A DNA stretch of 64,000 bases from Dyadobacter arcticus (lineage in GTDB: Bacteria > Bacteroidota > Bacteroidia > Cytophagales > Spirosomataceae). A model generated the notes under the pieces. It did no database searches and was not told the origin of the DNA. It saw nothing but the letters and a program-made list of their open reading frames with translations. A program made the position numbers and the translations under genes. This document shows, one piece after another, positions 36,818 through 45,860 of the stretch (positions within the stretch are counted from its first letter, which is position 1; every line of letters starts with the position of its first letter). The DNA lies in NCBI RefSeq assembly GCF_011762185.1, contig NZ_JAASQJ010000001.1:186001-250000 (forward strand). The letters run 5' to 3'.

Positions 36818-37707
36818 AATTTATCCAACAAAAAAGCAATCTGTACAATCGGTAAATATATAAACGACCCGAACATGAGTTGACGCGCTGTCTTATCTGT
36901 ACACGTACGCATCAAATGAAACGTCTGTGCAAGAAATAAGACTCCGAAAACGGTCGCAATTAAAGCGGAGTTAATCCCCGTCATTCCCAATTTATATGGA
37001 AGCCATCCAACAGGCAGAAGGAAAAGCGTGTAAATCATAATCCGGAATGTGGTATCCAGGTCTTTCAAACCATTTGCTGGCAGCAATTTAAAGCCGGCCC
37101 GCTTATAATCCTCATCTAAAACCCAAGCAATTGCCCAAAAGTGTGGAAACTGCCAGAAAAACTGAATCGCAAACAGTATACCCGGTTCTAGTCCGAAGTG
37201 ATTAGTCGCCGCAACCCAACCGATCATTGGCGGAAAGGCGCCTGGAATTGCACCTACGAAAACAGCTATGGGTCCAACTCTTTTCAATGGCGTATAGACA
37301 AATCCATACAGAACCAATGAGAGAAGCGACAACAACCCAGTAGCCAGATTAAATGCAAAGACAAAAATTGTTAATGAAAGAACTCCTAAAATAACTGCCC
37401 AAATTGCTGCTTGCTCAATTGTGATTCTTCCGCTTGGTAAGGGTCTCGAGGCAGTTCTTTTCATCAGCTTATCATAATCTTTTTCAAGAATTTGATTAAT
37501 TATGTTTGCCGCGCCAGTGATCCCAATTGAAGCAAAAACGAAAAGGATCAGGTCGGTAGTTTTTGCATCCTTCGCCCCAAGGCAATAACCCATAGCACCG
37601 GAAAAAGCAATCAGGGAGGCCAATCTAAATTTAAGTAACTCAAACAAAACACCCAGTCTTTCCTTGATGCCCGCTACCGATATGATGATATTCTGTGCTG
37701 ATGTCAT
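36814..37707 (-). CDS. ctaB: Heme O synthase (protoheme IX farnesyltransferase)
   Basis: The 297-residue inner-membrane prenyltransferase of the UbiA superfamily adds a farnesyl group to heme B. The start at 37705-37707 (MTSAQNIIISVAG) is preferred because it lies 7 bp after the ctaA stop; a longer frame would overlap. The first Asp-rich motif appears as NQILEKDYDKLMKRTASRPL near 85-104, and later DEDYKRAGFKLLPANG corresponds to the second conserved aspartate motif. Nine helices are predicted. It works directly before CtaA, which is encoded upstream. Confidence 0.96.
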   Translation of the reverse strand: MTSAQNIIISVAGIKERLGVLFELLKFRLASLIAFSGAMGYCLGAKDAKTTDLILFVFASIGITGAANIINQILEKDYDKLMKRTASRPLPSGRITIEQAAIWAVILGVLSLTIFVFAFNLATGLLSLLSLVLYGFVYTPLKRVGPIAVFVGAIPGAFPPMIGWVAATNHFGLEPGILFAIQFFWQFPHFWAIAWVLDEDYKRAGFKLLPANGLKDLDTTFRIMIYTLFLLPVGWLPYKLGMTGINSALIATVFGVLFLAQTFHLMRTCTDKTARQLMFGSFIYLPIVQIAFLLDKL

Positions 37708-37714
37708 TGGTAAA

Positions 37715-38752
37715 TTACTTGCTAGTAAGCATTTGATGCTCACCAATTTTTTTATTGTTGTATCTAAGATATTTATTTCCGTTTATTACCAGCCAACCGA
37801 CGAACTGTAAACCGATTAGCAGAATAGCGAATGTTAGATGAAGCGGCTGTGCAAAAGGCGGAACTCCTAAATAGGCCATTATTAAGCCTGTCCCGATCTC
37901 CGCTAACATTATAAATAGACAGGCAATTGCAATCCTGCCCGGCAAAGTCATTCTACCTTCGGTTTTAAGTATTTTGTTGATCCAAAATATATTAAATCCG
38001 AAGACTATTGTTGAAAATGACCTGTGAATGTAGAATTTCACTCCCAGCTCGCTAATCCATCTAGCTCTTGAACTATAACCTAATTTCACAATTACCTCAT
38101 CCATCGCTTCCCTTACCTGAGTTCCAAGTAAAATTTGAAACAGTGATAGACCCATCACAACCAGCCCAATGGTATTTAAGACTTTTCTGCTCTCATTAGT
38201 TTTAAAAAGTGTATATGCCGAAAATCTGGACCAGGTCAATAAATACAGTAAAACAAACACGATAACGATTGCCAAGAGCATATGCAACGTTACCACTATT
38301 GGTAATAATTCAAAGGAAACGACTTTGGCACCCAGCCAGCCCTGGAAACCAACCAGCAAAAATGCCGCAAGGCAGAAAAAGAAAATTTGCTTGTCCCCAG
38401 TTTTTAGAAAAGGAATTGAGGCTAGTAATGTGAGAAAGATCATGATGCCGGTAAAAGCGCCGAGAAGCCTATTCACATATTCAATCCAGGTTTTAACAGG
38501 ATTAAATTCAACTTCTCCCTTTAGCTTAGCGCCATAGTTCTCTTTATAATTGGCTGGCAGCTGAGAAGCCTCTGTTGGAGGAACCCAACTCCCGAAACAT
38601 CTGGGCCAATCGGGACATCCCATCCCTGCACCGGTGCTTCTCACAACCCCACCTGCTATGATCAGAAAATAGAGCGTAATGACAGTATTTAAGGCCAATC
38701 GGCGAAAACGCCGGTTGGCCTTGGAATCAATGAGATGCGTTGAACTGATCAT
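37715..38752 (-). CDS. ctaA: Heme A synthase
   Basis: The 345-residue inner-membrane monooxygenase converts heme O into heme A for the aa3 oxidase. It begins with a basic segment and the first helix containing IIAGGVVRSTGAGMGCPDWP then RCFGSW, whose two cysteines mark the usual periplasmic loop pair. Conserved histidines of the two four-helix bundles are seen in VTLHMLLAIVI, FYIHRSFSTIVFG and PLHLTFAIL. The start at 38750-38752 is preferred; it overlaps the ctaD end by 26 bp, and another in-frame ATG lies six codons upstream. It is followed by ctaB. Confidence 0.95.
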   Translation of the reverse strand: MISSTHLIDSKANRRFRRLALNTVITLYFLIIAGGVVRSTGAGMGCPDWPRCFGSWVPPTEASQLPANYKENYGAKLKGEVEFNPVKTWIEYVNRLLGAFTGIMIFLTLLASIPFLKTGDKQIFFFCLAAFLLVGFQGWLGAKVVSFELLPIVVTLHMLLAIVIVFVLLYLLTWSRFSAYTLFKTNESRKVLNTIGLVVMGLSLFQILLGTQVREAMDEVIVKLGYSSRARWISELGVKFYIHRSFSTIVFGFNIFWINKILKTEGRMTLPGRIAIACLFIMLAEIGTGLIMAYLGVPPFAQPLHLTFAILLIGLQFVGWLVINGNKYLRYNNKKIGEHQMLTSK

Positions 38753-40610
38753 TAAAGTTCTGTGACTCAATTGCCTTTTCCGCAGCGATCAACTCATTTT
38801 CATGAGGGAAATTGGATTCCAGCGTTTGAGAATACGGAATATTTTGTGGAATGAAATCCTCTTTTGCACCGGGCTTACTATAATCATACGACCAACGATA
38901 AACTGCTGGAATCTGACCTTCCCAGTTTCCATGGCCAGGATGAATCGGTGTAGTCCATTCCAGCGTATTTGAACGCCATGGATTTTGTGGAGCCCTTTTG
39001 CCCTTGAAAATGCTGTAGAAGAAGTTCCATAAGAAAATGAACTGCGCAAGGAATGACAGGATAGCAGCAACCGAGATAAACATGTTCATATCCATGTATT
39101 TATGCGTAAAATCGTAGCTGGTAAACTGATAATACCTACGTGGGAACCCTGCTATACCAACATAATGCATTGGAATAAATATCAGGTATATGCCGATAAA
39201 CGTAAACCAAAAATGTATCTGTCCCAATGTTGTATTCATCATGCGGCCAAACATTTTAGGGAACCAGTGATAAACACCGGCAAAAAGTCCGAAAGCGGAT
39301 GCGGCACCCATTACAAGGTGGAAATGCGCTACAACAAAATAGGTATCGTGTAACTGAATGTCTAATGCACTATTACCAAGAATGATACCCGTGAGACCTC
39401 CGGAAACAAATAGCGACACCAATCCAATTGAGAAAAGCATTCCCGGTGTGAATACGATATTGCCTTTCCAAAGTGTGGTAATGTAGTTAAATCCTTTAAC
39501 CGCAGAAGGAACCGCAATAATCAAGGTGAGGAACATAAACACCGATCCGAGGAACGGATTCATCCCCGTGACAAACATATGGTGCGCCCATACGATAAAG
39601 GCGAGAAAGGCAATACCAAGCATGGAGGCAATCATGGCACGATAACCGAAAATAGGTTTACGCGAATTTGTAGCGATAACTTCTGAGGTAATTCCTAACC
39701 CTGGAAGCAAAACGATGTACACCTCCGGATGACCCAAAAACCAGAAAAGGTGCTGGAATAAGATCGGGCTTCCTCCTACATTGGGAAGTGCTTCTCCATT
39801 GATATAAATATCTGAAAGGTAGAAGCTTGTACCGAAGTGACGGTCAAAAATCAGAAGCAGAACCGATGAAAATAATACTGGAAATGATATCAGACCCAAA
39901 ATTGCGGTAATTAGAAATGACCAAATGGTCAATGGCAGCCGGTCGAATGACATACCTCTTGTTCGCAGGTTGATTACAGTAGTAATGTAATTAATACCTC
40001 CTAATAATTGGGATACAATAAAAAGCGCCATACTCACCAACCAGAGTGTCATACCCATGCCTGATCCCATATGCGCCTGCGGTAATGCACTTAATGGAGG
40101 ATAAATCACCCACCCCCCCGCTGCGGGACCCGTTTGCAAAAACAGCGAAATAAACATGATTACACTGGCAACAAAGAAAAACCAGTAAGACAACATGTTC
40201 ATAAATCCGGATGCCATGTCCCTTGCGCCAATCTGTAAGGGAATTAAGAAGTTACTGAACGTTCCACTCAATCCGGCTGTCAATACGAAGAATACCATGA
40301 TTGTTCCGTGCATGGTAACCAAGGCCAGGTAAAAATTCGGGTCTAGCTTCCCGGATTCACTGATCCAACCACCCAGAATAGGTTTTAGCCATGACAGATT
40401 AGACTCTGGCAACCCAAGCTGTATACGGAAAACAACAGACATGGAAATACCAATTACTGCCCATATAATTCCTGAAATCAAGTACTGCTTTGCAATTACT
40501 TTGTGATCCTCACAAAATATATATTTTTGCCAAAAATTTTGTGCTTCATGGTGGTGTTCGTGCTCCTCTGCGTGATGTTGAGCTGTTACCACTCCTTCAA
40601 TAGCTGACAT
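38727..40610 (-). CDS. ctaD: Cytochrome c oxidase subunit I
   Basis: The 627-residue catalytic subunit of the heme-copper oxidase reduces oxygen to water and pumps protons. Visible are the low-spin heme ligand region TMHGTIMVFF near 98, HPEVYIVLLPG (about 292, the CuB histidine and crosslinked tyrosine), HHMFVTG near 345 (two CuB histidines) and HDTYFVVAHFHLVMG near 428. This pattern fits an A-type oxidase. The N-terminus has a His-rich tail with six histidines between residues 12 and 21 (HHAEEHEHHHE), which is not part of the catalytic fold. It lies between ctaC and ctaA. Confidence 0.97.
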   Translation of the reverse strand: MSAIEGVVTAQHHAEEHEHHHEAQNFWQKYIFCEDHKVIAKQYLISGIIWAVIGISMSVVFRIQLGLPESNLSWLKPILGGWISESGKLDPNFYLALVTMHGTIMVFFVLTAGLSGTFSNFLIPLQIGARDMASGFMNMLSYWFFFVASVIMFISLFLQTGPAAGGWVIYPPLSALPQAHMGSGMGMTLWLVSMALFIVSQLLGGINYITTVINLRTRGMSFDRLPLTIWSFLITAILGLISFPVLFSSVLLLIFDRHFGTSFYLSDIYINGEALPNVGGSPILFQHLFWFLGHPEVYIVLLPGLGITSEVIATNSRKPIFGYRAMIASMLGIAFLAFIVWAHHMFVTGMNPFLGSVFMFLTLIIAVPSAVKGFNYITTLWKGNIVFTPGMLFSIGLVSLFVSGGLTGIILGNSALDIQLHDTYFVVAHFHLVMGAASAFGLFAGVYHWFPKMFGRMMNTTLGQIHFWFTFIGIYLIFIPMHYVGIAGFPRRYYQFTSYDFTHKYMDMNMFISVAAILSFLAQFIFLWNFFYSIFKGKRAPQNPWRSNTLEWTTPIHPGHGNWEGQIPAVYRWSYDYSKPGAKEDFIPQNIPYSQTLESNFPHENELIAAEKAIESQNFNDQFNASH

Positions 40611-40637
40611 ATACTTTTAATATTTTAAAATTATTAA

Positions 40638-41744
40638 TTAGCGTAGACTTGTACTTGTTCCTGCTCCACCGGCAGACGTCGAAGAACTGTCGGCTGGAGT
40701 AACTGCTTCTGCCGGTACATATTTCATAGCCTTAGCTTTCAAATTCTCCGGTACCTTCGCGAGGTACTCCGGGTAGGTTTGCAGAAAGGTAGCTTGCTCA
40801 GCGCACCATTTCTTATAAGACGCCTCATCCTCCACAATCAGTCTCAACTTCATAGAAAAATGACCTTGACCACATACCTCGGTACAAGCAATTTCATAGT
40901 CGAATTTTGGATTGTTCAGCTCTGCGCGCATATCAGCAGTTGATTTATCAGCCACAAACCAAAACTTCGTTGGCATTCCAGGAACCGCATCCATTTTAAC
41001 TCTCATATGAGGAATGAATACACTATGCAAAACATCCCTTGCGCGAATTCTCAGCAGAACGGGACGATTCACGGGAATGTGCATTTCGCTGGGATTGGTA
41101 AAGTCATCGAATGAATTCTCGTCGGATAAATCAATTCCAACCTCATTCTGCGCGTCGATCAATTTAAAATTGTAGTTCCCTAATTTGTTATCACTTACCC
41201 CGGAGTAACGCACAATCCAGTTGAATTGCTTACCCGTTATTTCGATTACTTCCGAATCCCTTGGGGCGTCGGAAGTAATATCGGACCATGCTTTCCAACC
41301 TGTAAATACCAGCAGCGCCATGACAATTGCCGGAACAATCGTCCAGATAAGTTCAAGCCTATGATTGTCAGGATAAAATGAGGCGCGATGATTTGGTTTA
41401 TGCTGATATTTCCAAGCAAAAAAGAAGATTAGGAAATTCACAAGTATAAAGGGAATGGTAAGAATCCCCATAGAAAACCAAAATAAATCATCAGTTCTTC
41501 TACCGTGTACCGATGATGCCTCAGGCAGGAAGAATTCCCTCGCGTGAAGATATGACCAGGTGATGGCAACTGCGCCAGTCACCAGAATGACAAGAAACAT
41601 TGCTCCATTAACCTTGTTTCCACTAGGTTCAGCGTCTGGGGAATCCGACTTATTAATACTTTTAAGAACGTTCTGTAACCTGGAAATCACAATACCTGTG
41701 AGAACCACGAAAACAAGAGCAACTATTGCGATTAAAATAGACAT
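40638..41744 (-). CDS. ctaC: Cytochrome c oxidase subunit II
   Basis: The 368-residue subunit accepts electrons at the binuclear CuA site. There are four predicted N-terminal helices rather than the usual two (about 2-20, 48-64, 88-110 and 131-150), so the first pair is an addition. The periplasmic cupredoxin domain has H240 in DVLHSVFIPH and the CuA set C287, E289, C291, H295 and M298 (CTEVCGQGHFSM). No heme c motif is present, so this is aa3 rather than caa3. The C-terminus is a Ser/Gly/Thr tail. It follows actF after 20 bp and precedes ctaD. Confidence 0.96.
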   Translation of the reverse strand: MSILIAIVALVFVVLTGIVISRLQNVLKSINKSDSPDAEPSGNKVNGAMFLVILVTGAVAITWSYLHAREFFLPEASSVHGRRTDDLFWFSMGILTIPFILVNFLIFFFAWKYQHKPNHRASFYPDNHRLELIWTIVPAIVMALLVFTGWKAWSDITSDAPRDSEVIEITGKQFNWIVRYSGVSDNKLGNYNFKLIDAQNEVGIDLSDENSFDDFTNPSEMHIPVNRPVLLRIRARDVLHSVFIPHMRVKMDAVPGMPTKFWFVADKSTADMRAELNNPKFDYEIACTEVCGQGHFSMKLRLIVEDEASYKKWCAEQATFLQTYPEYLAKVPENLKAKAMKYVPAEAVTPADSSSTSAGGAGTSTSLR

Positions 41745-41764
41745 GATAATAAACTGTTTTGCAA

Positions 41765-43147
41765 TTAGGCAATATCGTGATGCAATGACTCCTCCAACAT
41801 AGGGTGATTCCTTGGGATCAGATTTGCCTTTTCAAGTTGACTAGCAATTGAATAAGCAAACGCACAAAGAAATATTACAAAAAATCCCCATTCCAATGGA
41901 CCTAGTTCTGCACCAGCTCCAACCGTACCCGGCATTATATTAGTATAGAAATCCATATAATGACCCACAATCACACTCCAGCAAGCAACTTTCAGAATTG
42001 AATGCGTGTATTTCGCATCCCTTGTCATCAACACAAGAAAAGGAAAAAAGAAATTAAGAAATAATGTGACAAAGAAGGGGCCTTTGAAAAATCCTCCATA
42101 ACCCCTGAATCTCTCGAGAAAGTAAATCGTTTCCTCCGGAAGGTTAGCATAATAAATAAGCAAAAATTGTGCAAACCATACATAGGTCCAGAAAATGCTG
42201 AATGCAAATATAAATTTACCGAGGTCACGCATGTGACTGGAATTAACTGCCCTTAAATATCCACGCTCTCTCAGCATAATGACTGTCAATGTTATAACCG
42301 CTAACCCGGCAACATGCCAGCTAGCAAGTGTATACCAGCCAAACATTGTACTGAACCAGTGGGTATCAATTGACATCACAAAATCCCATGCGGATGTAGA
42401 AGAAGTCACTCCGAAAACTACCAGGAACGCTGTTCCAAATCGGATCGATTTTTCATAAAACTCAGTCCCGCCGATTTCATCTTCCTTTAAAGAAAGGTTT
42501 CTGATCACACGCCACAATCCGTACCATACACCGAAATAAATAACAAGTCGCGCGATGAAGAATGGTGTATTTAAAAACCCTCTCTTACCAGCTATAATAG
42601 GGTCATATTCTGGACCGCCAATTTCATAAAGCCCTTCATGCGTCCAATGGAACAGATCGTGCCCGCCTAAAAAGAAAGTAATTAGCATTATAATTCCTGT
42701 GAATGGCAGAAACGCAGGCAGTGCTTCAGGAACTCGTTTAAAAACAGCGGACCATCCAGCCTGAGCCAAATAATTATAGGAAATAAAAAACATCCCGACT
42801 ACGGACATCCCTGTAAAGTATACCGCATTTACCCAAAGGTTAGCCCAAATTCTTGTCATCCAACTCTTAGCATGGTGACCCCCCTCAGCCGCAGCACCTT
42901 CGTGGCCAACCGCAGCAGCAGCTTCATGGCCACCAGCGGCATGTTCCGATGTTGTTCTTGCAAGTGCATTAGCCGCATGCTCCGCACCATGGGCAGCTGC
43001 CTCATGCCCGCCGCCAGTCGCGGCCAGGTAAGCTCCTAATAATACAAGAGCCAGTCCGACACCGCCGCCAATAAGTAAATTTCGCTTAGCTTCTGATGTA
43101 AATTCAAACCGTTCTTCAATAGAAGGAATCGAATGTGCTGATGCCAT
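41765..43147 (-). CDS. actF: Alternative Complex III membrane subunit ActF
   Basis: The 460-residue multi-pass inner-membrane subunit of the quinol:cytochrome c oxidoreductase belongs to the NrfD/ActC superfamily and has about ten helices. After the first helix (LIGGGVGLALVLLGAYLA, about 25-42) is an unusual Ala/Gly/His-rich loop with eight histidines between residues 48 and 92. The rest looks canonical, including WDFVMSIDTHWFSTMFGWYT near 255 and the helix ERGYLRAVNSSHMRDLGKFI near 300. It follows actE by 35 bp and precedes ctaC, which couples ACIII directly to the oxidase genes. Confidence 0.93.
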   Translation of the reverse strand: MASAHSIPSIEERFEFTSEAKRNLLIGGGVGLALVLLGAYLAATGGGHEAAAHGAEHAANALARTTSEHAAGGHEAAAAVGHEGAAAEGGHHAKSWMTRIWANLWVNAVYFTGMSVVGMFFISYNYLAQAGWSAVFKRVPEALPAFLPFTGIIMLITFFLGGHDLFHWTHEGLYEIGGPEYDPIIAGKRGFLNTPFFIARLVIYFGVWYGLWRVIRNLSLKEDEIGGTEFYEKSIRFGTAFLVVFGVTSSTSAWDFVMSIDTHWFSTMFGWYTLASWHVAGLAVITLTVIMLRERGYLRAVNSSHMRDLGKFIFAFSIFWTYVWFAQFLLIYYANLPEETIYFLERFRGYGGFFKGPFFVTLFLNFFFPFLVLMTRDAKYTHSILKVACWSVIVGHYMDFYTNIMPGTVGAGAELGPLEWGFFVIFLCAFAYSIASQLEKANLIPRNHPMLEESLHHDIA

Positions 43148-43182
43148 TATCTAAAATTATTTCTCTGTTATTAAAATTCTAA

Positions 43183-43791
43183 TTATGCCCCTTTTTGCAA
43201 TTTCTGTACATAATGGACAATCTTCCAGCGTTCCTCAGGGTTAATCTGTGATCCGTGAGGCCACATACGAGCTTTACCGTGTGTTATGACATGAAAAATA
43301 TGGCCTTCATTCAAACTCTTATATGCATCACTTGCATAGTTAGGCACCCCCTTGTACATCGCCCCAACCTTGCCATCACCAGCTCCTGTTGCACCATGGC
43401 AATGCTGGCAATATCTTTCATATAAAATTTTACCTTCCGCCAGGGTAGCTTCGTTCAGAGGCACCGGATTTTTCAAAACCCTTTCGGAGATTGAAATACT
43501 GTCTGCTGAAATATTGTATACCATTAAATCCACCCTTGCCGAATCTGTCTCGCCAAATGATGTTTTATAATTTCTTCTCGCAACAGTCCCCTCAACGGGT
43601 AGTCGCATTGTCAACCCCATTGGGTTTATCGGATTGGCCTTTTCCTGTTTGTAGGGTTCATAACCTACCGGCAGGTACATGTTAGGTGCATACTCCTTTC
43701 CAGGATTATTAGGATCGTTTTTACAACCCAAAACGGCTGTAAGCAAAACGATAGCAACCAACAGGTATCTATTTAAACTTTTAAATTTCAT
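43183..43791 (-). CDS. actE: Alternative Complex III monoheme cytochrome c subunit ActE
   Basis: The 202-residue cytochrome has a lipoprotein signal with the lipid cysteine at 23 (AVLGCKNDPN) and one CxxCH heme site (CQHCH, 128-132) in ERYCQHCHGATGAGDGKVG. A methionine in the later KARMWPHGSQ region (about 175) can serve as axial ligand. It should sit on the periplasmic face of ACIII and pass electrons on to the oxidase. It lies between actD and actF with 14-35 bp gaps. Confidence 0.95.
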   Translation of the reverse strand: MKFKSLNRYLLVAIVLLTAVLGCKNDPNNPGKEYAPNMYLPVGYEPYKQEKANPINPMGLTMRLPVEGTVARRNYKTSFGETDSARVDLMVYNISADSISISERVLKNPVPLNEATLAEGKILYERYCQHCHGATGAGDGKVGAMYKGVPNYASDAYKSLNEGHIFHVITHGKARMWPHGSQINPEERWKIVHYVQKLQKGA

Positions 43792-43805
43792 TGTTCAAAA
43801 CGGCA

Positions 43806-44336
43806 TTAAAATTGTTTAAGGTTGACCTCTTCAGCACCACTGTCTCTCAACGCACGTGATATTTCTTCCTCGCTCATTGAATTTCTTCCTAAATCTATAG
43901 CCATTACGAACTTGTTATCCGTCGAACGCACATCAAAACGGGGATGAAAGTGTGTACCAGGCCCCAGTCCATTGGAAATAAAGAAAGTAGTAACCATTCC
44001 AAATGCGGTAAAAAGTACCGTCAACTCGAATGTAATAGGGATGTAATTAGGTATGGATATTGGATCTTTTCCTCCAACAATCATTGGCCAGTCAATACCC
44101 ATCGTCCAGATCATTAATACCAGTGCGCAGATACATCCCGTAACTCCGAACATAAATGCCGCAATCCCAATTCTGGTACGCGGATGACCCAATGCCTCAT
44201 CCATTCCGTGAATCGGGAATGGCGAATAAACCTCTTTAATTTTTACCCCAGCCTTTCTCAGACGAGGCACTGCATGAAGAACAGTATCATCATCATCATA
44301 GACTCCGACCAAAAATTTACCAGATAACTCTGCCAT
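43806..44336 (-). CDS. actD: Alternative Complex III subunit ActD (DUF3341)
   Basis: The 176-residue protein has the DUF3341 start KFLVGVYDDDDTVLHAVPRL, the conserved SPFPIHGMDEALG near 39-51, two transmembrane helices (IAAFMFGVTGCICALVLMIW near 58 and ITFELTVLFTAFGMVTTFFI near 101) and a C-terminal domain with HPRFDVRSTDNKFVM near 135. It is a membrane-anchored accessory subunit of ACIII without known cofactor. It lies 42 bp after actC. Confidence 0.95.
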   Translation of the reverse strand: MAELSGKFLVGVYDDDDTVLHAVPRLRKAGVKIKEVYSPFPIHGMDEALGHPRTRIGIAAFMFGVTGCICALVLMIWTMGIDWPMIVGGKDPISIPNYIPITFELTVLFTAFGMVTTFFISNGLGPGTHFHPRFDVRSTDNKFVMAIDLGRNSMSEEEISRALRDSGAEEVNLKQF

Positions 44337-44378
44337 ACTATTATGATAATATAAATACCTGAAAGTCGCTTGACGAAA

Positions 44379-45812
44379 CTATTCTTTATCCTTATTAAAA
44401 ACGGGCTCAGCAGTTCCACGTTGCCTTACTTTTGCGACACCCGCGATTTTGGCTGGCGGGTTAGCGGAAGTTGAGCGGATTACTGCTTTCACCTCTGCCA
44501 TGTTAATCACTGGCAAATACTTAGAAAATAGCAAGAACAAGGTGAAGAAAAGCCCGAAAGAGAATATATAATCACCTATATCATACCTAGTCGGAGAAAA
44601 CATTGCCCAACTGGAAGGAAGATAGTCACGGTGAAGAGAGGTAACAATGATTACAAATCGCTCGAACCACATTCCGATATTCACAACCACGGAGATAAAG
44701 AATGTAAATGTGATGCTGCGGCGTAATTTACGAGACCAGAAAAGCTGAGGTGAAATTACGTTGCAAGTCATCATTGCCCAGTATGCCCACCAATATGGCC
44801 CTGTCATACGATTGAAAAACGCATAATATTCGTATTCCACCCCACTGTACCAGGCAATAAAAAATTCTGTTATATAAGCCACACCCACCACTGAACCGGT
44901 AAGCGTAATCACCTTATTCATTGTTTCGATGTGTTCCAGTGTGATGTAGTCCTCGAGACGATACACAACACGGGTAATCAGCATCAGGTTTTGAACCATT
45001 GCAAATCCAGAGAAAATAGCACCTGCCACGAAATAGGGAGGGAAAATCGTTGTATGCCATCCTGGAATTACGGACGTGGCAAAGTCCATACTTACAATGG
45101 TGTGAACCGAAAGTACGAGTGGTGTGGACAGACCGGCCAGGATTAAGCTAATGTACTCGTATCTTGACCAGGTCTTTGCAGATCCATCCCAGCCCATGGC
45201 GAAAGTACCATACATGAAGCGAGATACTTTGCTTGTTGCCCGGTCACGAATGGTAGCGAGATCGGGTATTAGGCCAATGTACCAGAATACCAGGGAAACT
45301 GAAAAATAAGTGCTAATCGCAAAAACGTCCCAAACCAGTGGTGAGTTGAAATTAACCCAAAGAGATCCGAAAGCATTTGGTAACGGTAATGCCCAATAAG
45401 CCATCCAAGGACGGCCCATGTGCATTAAAATGAACGATGCTGCACAGAGAACTGCAAAAATCGTCATTGCCTCTGCTGCACGGTTAATCGAAGTTCTCCA
45501 TTTCTGGCGGAACAGTAATAGAATTGCGGAGATCAATGTACCAGCGTGACCAATACCAACCCACCAAACGAAATTAGTAATATCCCAAGCCCAGCCTACC
45601 GTTTTATTCAAACCCCAAACTCCAAGACCTTCCCACCAAGTCCAGGCAAGACAAGCGGAGCCATAAGCCAGTACGAGCAGAGAGATGCCGAAAGCAATCT
45701 TCCACTCCTTGGTTGGAGCCCCTTCTACCTGGCGGCAAATATCTTCCGTTACGTCTGCGTACGTTTTCCCACCTTGGATCAGTGGTTCTCTTACAGGTGA
45801 AGTAACATGCAT
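44379..45812 (-). CDS. actC: Alternative Complex III membrane subunit ActC (NrfD-like)
   Basis: The 477-residue NrfD-type membrane protein has about ten helices and forms the quinol-oxidising core together with ActB and ActF. It begins VREPLIQGGKTYADVTEDIC and includes WDITNFVWWVGIGHAGTLIS near 80 and SMDFATSVIPGWHTTIFPPY near 238, both characteristic of ActC. It lies between actB and actD with spacers of 48 and 42 bp. The family is established as part of ACIII in Rhodothermus and Flavobacterium. Confidence 0.96.
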   Translation of the reverse strand: MHVTSPVREPLIQGGKTYADVTEDICRQVEGAPTKEWKIAFGISLLVLAYGSACLAWTWWEGLGVWGLNKTVGWAWDITNFVWWVGIGHAGTLISAILLLFRQKWRTSINRAAEAMTIFAVLCAASFILMHMGRPWMAYWALPLPNAFGSLWVNFNSPLVWDVFAISTYFSVSLVFWYIGLIPDLATIRDRATSKVSRFMYGTFAMGWDGSAKTWSRYEYISLILAGLSTPLVLSVHTIVSMDFATSVIPGWHTTIFPPYFVAGAIFSGFAMVQNLMLITRVVYRLEDYITLEHIETMNKVITLTGSVVGVAYITEFFIAWYSGVEYEYYAFFNRMTGPYWWAYWAMMTCNVISPQLFWSRKLRRSITFTFFISVVVNIGMWFERFVIIVTSLHRDYLPSSWAMFSPTRYDIGDYIFSFGLFFTLFLLFSKYLPVINMAEVKAVIRSTSANPPAKIAGVAKVRQRGTAEPVFNKDKE

Positions 45813-45860
45813 ATTACTGTTATTTTTAATGATTTAATCTTCAAAAATTGATCTACTGAA

